A DNA stretch of 6,383 nt. It comes from Candidatus Methanomethylophilaceae archaeon. GTDB taxonomy: Archaea; Thermoplasmatota; Thermoplasmata; Methanomassiliicoccales; Methanomethylophilaceae. The DNA is taken from positions 1 to 6,383 of the forward strand of contig WOYN01000126.1 of the NCBI GenBank assembly GCA_011620825.1, read 5' to 3'. Each line of letters starts with the position of its first letter. Position 1 is the first letter of the stretch. The notes beneath the pieces are model-generated. The model made no database searches. It worked only from the letters and a program-made list of their open reading frames with translations, and was not told the DNA's origin. Made by a program: the position numbers and the translations under genes. Shown one piece after another: positions 5,152 through 6,383 of this stretch.

Positions 5152-5159
5152 ATAATAAA
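5152..5159 (-). promoter_or_regulatory. TATA box of the AhpD-like gene, leaderless geometry
   Basis: TTTATTAT on the minus strand is centred 26.5 bases before the ATG at 5129, so transcription is expected to begin at or beside the start codon. There is no Shine-Dalgarno site. It lies in the 110-base gap behind the IMPase gene, so the AhpD-like gene need not be co-transcribed with it. Confidence 0.6.
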
Positions 5160-5239
5160 CCATCGCAGTAACGGCTGATCGGTAATTTCAATAACTGAAC
5201 GACAGGCCGACATAATTTACAAACGACGATCCCGGACCG

Positions 5240-6031
5240 TCATCGCGGCAAACGGTCCCCGCGCTCCCATTTGACCATCTCTTCTTCGATGATATCTCTT
5301 ATCGTGTCGAAGCTTTCTTTGCTGTTCGACGCTATCATCGCCCCTTCCCCGTCATAAGACTCGGGACCATGCACCGAACCGCATACGCCCCCCGCCTCCC
5401 TTACGATAAGGGCGCCGGCGGCAAGGTCCCAGGGCTGCAAGGCCGCTTCGAAATAGATGTCTATCTTTCCCTCGGCGAGCAACGAAAGCTCGTATGCCGC
5501 CGTGCCGAAACGCCGTATGTCCTCGCAAAGGGGCAGGATACGTTCCGAGATACCGAAGCACATCGGCGACCTCTCTTTCTTGTAGGCGCTCCACGAAGTG
5601 CAGAACATCGAGTTTGCCAACGGCCTGTCGGAAACATGGATTTTCCTGCCGTTAACATATGCGCCCTTTCCCTTCTCGGCGCAGAACATCTCGTCCGTGT
5701 AAGGCTGATGGACGATCCCGGCTACCGTTTCGCCGTTCTTGCGCAGGGCTATAGAGACGGTGCTTACCCTCAGGTCCCTGGCATAGTTCGCGGTGCCGTC
5801 TATCGGATCGACTATCCAGGCACAGTCGCCGTCCCCGCTTCTGCCGTCCTCCTCGCCTATGAAGGAGGAGCCGGGAATCAGTTCCGTGAGGCGTTTCCTC
5901 AGGAACCTCTCGACCTTGAAGTCGGCGCTGGTGGCCAGGTTCTCCCTGGTGCCTTTGGCATGCACCGTGAGACCTCTGCGGTCCAGCATGATCCTTCCAG
6001 CCTCCTCGGCCGCTTCTTTCAGTCCGTCCAT
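5240..6031 (-). CDS. Inositol monophosphatase-family phosphatase (archaeal IMPase/FBPase type)
   Basis: This is a soluble, Mg2+-dependent, Li+-sensitive-type sugar phosphatase. Archaeal members often hydrolyse both inositol 1-phosphate and fructose 1,6-bisphosphate, serving inositol lipids or gluconeogenesis; which applies here is not visible. The 263 residues match the family length. Metal-binding motifs are GEED (59-62), WIVDPIDGT (72-80, with D75 and D78) and WDLAAG (201-206, with D202). The N-terminal LATSADFKVE (32-41) and the RRFGTAAYELSLLAEG region (173-188) are also typical. The C-terminus is charged with no extension. The ATG at 6031 has no Shine-Dalgarno site but sits 27 bases from a TATA-like box. 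It diverges from the PPK2-like gene across 78 bases, which may let phosphate-related genes share control. Confidence 0.93.
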   Translation of the reverse strand: MDGLKEAAEEAGRIMLDRRGLTVHAKGTRENLATSADFKVERFLRKRLTELIPGSSFIGEEDGRSGDGDCAWIVDPIDGTANYARDLRVSTVSIALRKNGETVAGIVHQPYTDEMFCAEKGKGAYVNGRKIHVSDRPLANSMFCTSWSAYKKERSPMCFGISERILPLCEDIRRFGTAAYELSLLAEGKIDIYFEAALQPWDLAAGALIVREAGGVCGSVHGPESYDGEGAMIASNSKESFDTIRDIIEEEMVKWERGDRLPR

Positions 6032-6053
6032 CGTGCCCGTGCGACTGCCTAAT

Positions 6054-6062
6054 GATTATTTC
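6054..6062 (-). promoter_or_regulatory. TATA-like box of the IMPase-family gene
   Basis: GAAATAATC on the minus strand is centred 27 bases before the ATG at 6031, consistent with a leaderless transcript. It is back-to-back with the plus-strand TATA box at 6081-6088 in the same 78-base gap. Confidence 0.5.
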
Positions 6063-6080
6063 ATTCTACCCTTGAAACCC

Positions 6081-6088
6081 TTTTAATC
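6081..6088 (+). promoter_or_regulatory. TATA-like box of the PPK2-like gene
   Basis: TTTTAATC on the plus strand, preceded by GAAACCC as a possible BRE element, is centred 25.5 bases before the ATG at 6110, predicting a leaderless transcript. No Shine-Dalgarno site is present. Confidence 0.5.
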
Positions 6089-6109
6089 ACATAAGCAGGT
6101 ACACGCACG

Positions 6110-6383
6110 ATGGAAGATGAAGAATGGGAGGCGCTGGTGAAAAAGCTGACCCTGGTCCAGCATGAACTTTACAGTGAAAGGATACCTGCGCTCATCGTCC
6201 TGGAAGGGTGCAGCGGAAGGGTGATAGGGAGGATCGCGGGCGACCTTCTGGACAAACTCGAGCCGAGAGGCGTGAGATATGCCCACTTCGATCCGGAAAA
6301 GCTTCCGAGCCCCAAGGCGCTTCTGAATTTCCTTGCGTCGACACCTGCTAAGGGGCAGCTCGGGATATTCGACCGCGGATGGT
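6110..6383 (+). CDS. N-terminal part of a polyphosphate kinase 2-like protein, cut by the window edge
   Basis: An ATG at 6110 opens a frame of 91 codons that is still open at the last base, so the stop is outside. The order of motifs matches the PPK2 family, enzymes that move phosphate between polyphosphate and nucleotides. A helix LTLVQHELYSERIPALIVLEG leads to the P-loop position, then LEPRGV (50-55), a region with PSPKALLNFL, and finally GQLGIFDRGW (82-91), which corresponds to the family's Walker B/IFDRSWY motif. The P-loop is degenerate: active members have EGxDxxGKGG, whereas residues 32-41 here are EGCSGRVIGR, lacking the Asp and the Lys. An inactive N-terminal domain followed by an active one is known in fused class II PPK2 (polyphosphate:AMP phosphotransferase), which could be the case here. 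The start is supported by a TATA-like box 25 bases upstream. Confidence 0.65.
   Translation, partial: MEDEEWEALVKKLTLVQHELYSERIPALIVLEGCSGRVIGRIAGDLLDKLEPRGVRYAHFDPEKLPSPKALLNFLASTPAKGQLGIFDRGW

Noticed and set aside
1..6383. CRISPR array, insertion sequence, integrase or attachment site
   Set aside because: There is no regularly spaced repeat array, no transposase or integrase frame, and no terminal inverted repeats with target duplications. The tRNA is not followed by a repeated copy of its own 3' end in the window.

Overview
The window looks like a piece of an archaeal chromosome, most likely Thermoplasmata and possibly gut-type Methanomassiliicoccales. The lineage is an inference. It rests on an archaeal-style tRNA-Pro(CGG), on TATA-like boxes about 26 bases upstream of several start codons that lack a Shine-Dalgarno site (typical of archaeal leaderless mRNAs), and on short intergenic spacing with good coding bias. 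No mobile element, CRISPR array, phage gene or integrase is visible.

Layout, left to right. The first 81 bases are the N-terminal 27 codons of an unidentified minus-strand gene cut by the window edge. From 82 to 1141 there is about 1 kb without a convincing gene. It holds an AT-rich part (about 370-490) with a 9-base direct repeat at exactly 60-base spacing and a dyad around a possible TATA box, then a GC-rich part (about 505-740) with several nested and competing stem-loops that could be a structured non-coding RNA, then a doubtful 123-codon frame with a faint BspA-type leucine-rich-repeat flavour. tRNA-Pro(CGG), with encoded CCA, follows on the minus strand. It has its own promoter in the gap behind a full-length aconitase gene (acnA type, 877 aa, minus strand), which has both a TATA-like box and a Shine-Dalgarno site.

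Across a 281-base divergent gap lies a small PAP2-family membrane phosphatase (plus strand). It converges, with only 3 bases between stop codons, on a minus-strand carboxymuconolactone decarboxylase/AhpD-like protein whose CxxC motif is followed by Gln where AhpD has His. Upstream of that gene and also on the minus strand is an inositol monophosphatase/archaeal FBPase-family protein. A 78-base divergent promoter region separates it from a plus-strand gene that runs off the right edge and resembles the N-terminal part of a polyphosphate kinase 2 family protein with a degenerate Walker A loop.

The genes do not form one obvious operon; each seems to have its own promoter. Loose themes are central carbon metabolism (citrate to isocitrate; sugar phosphate or inositol phosphate hydrolysis) and phosphate or polyphosphate chemistry (PAP2 phosphatase, IMPase, PPK2-like). 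I see no clear novel multi-gene system. The best candidates for a second look are the unexplained structured region at 505-740, the degenerate PPK2-like protein at the right edge, and the Gln-substituted AhpD-like protein.
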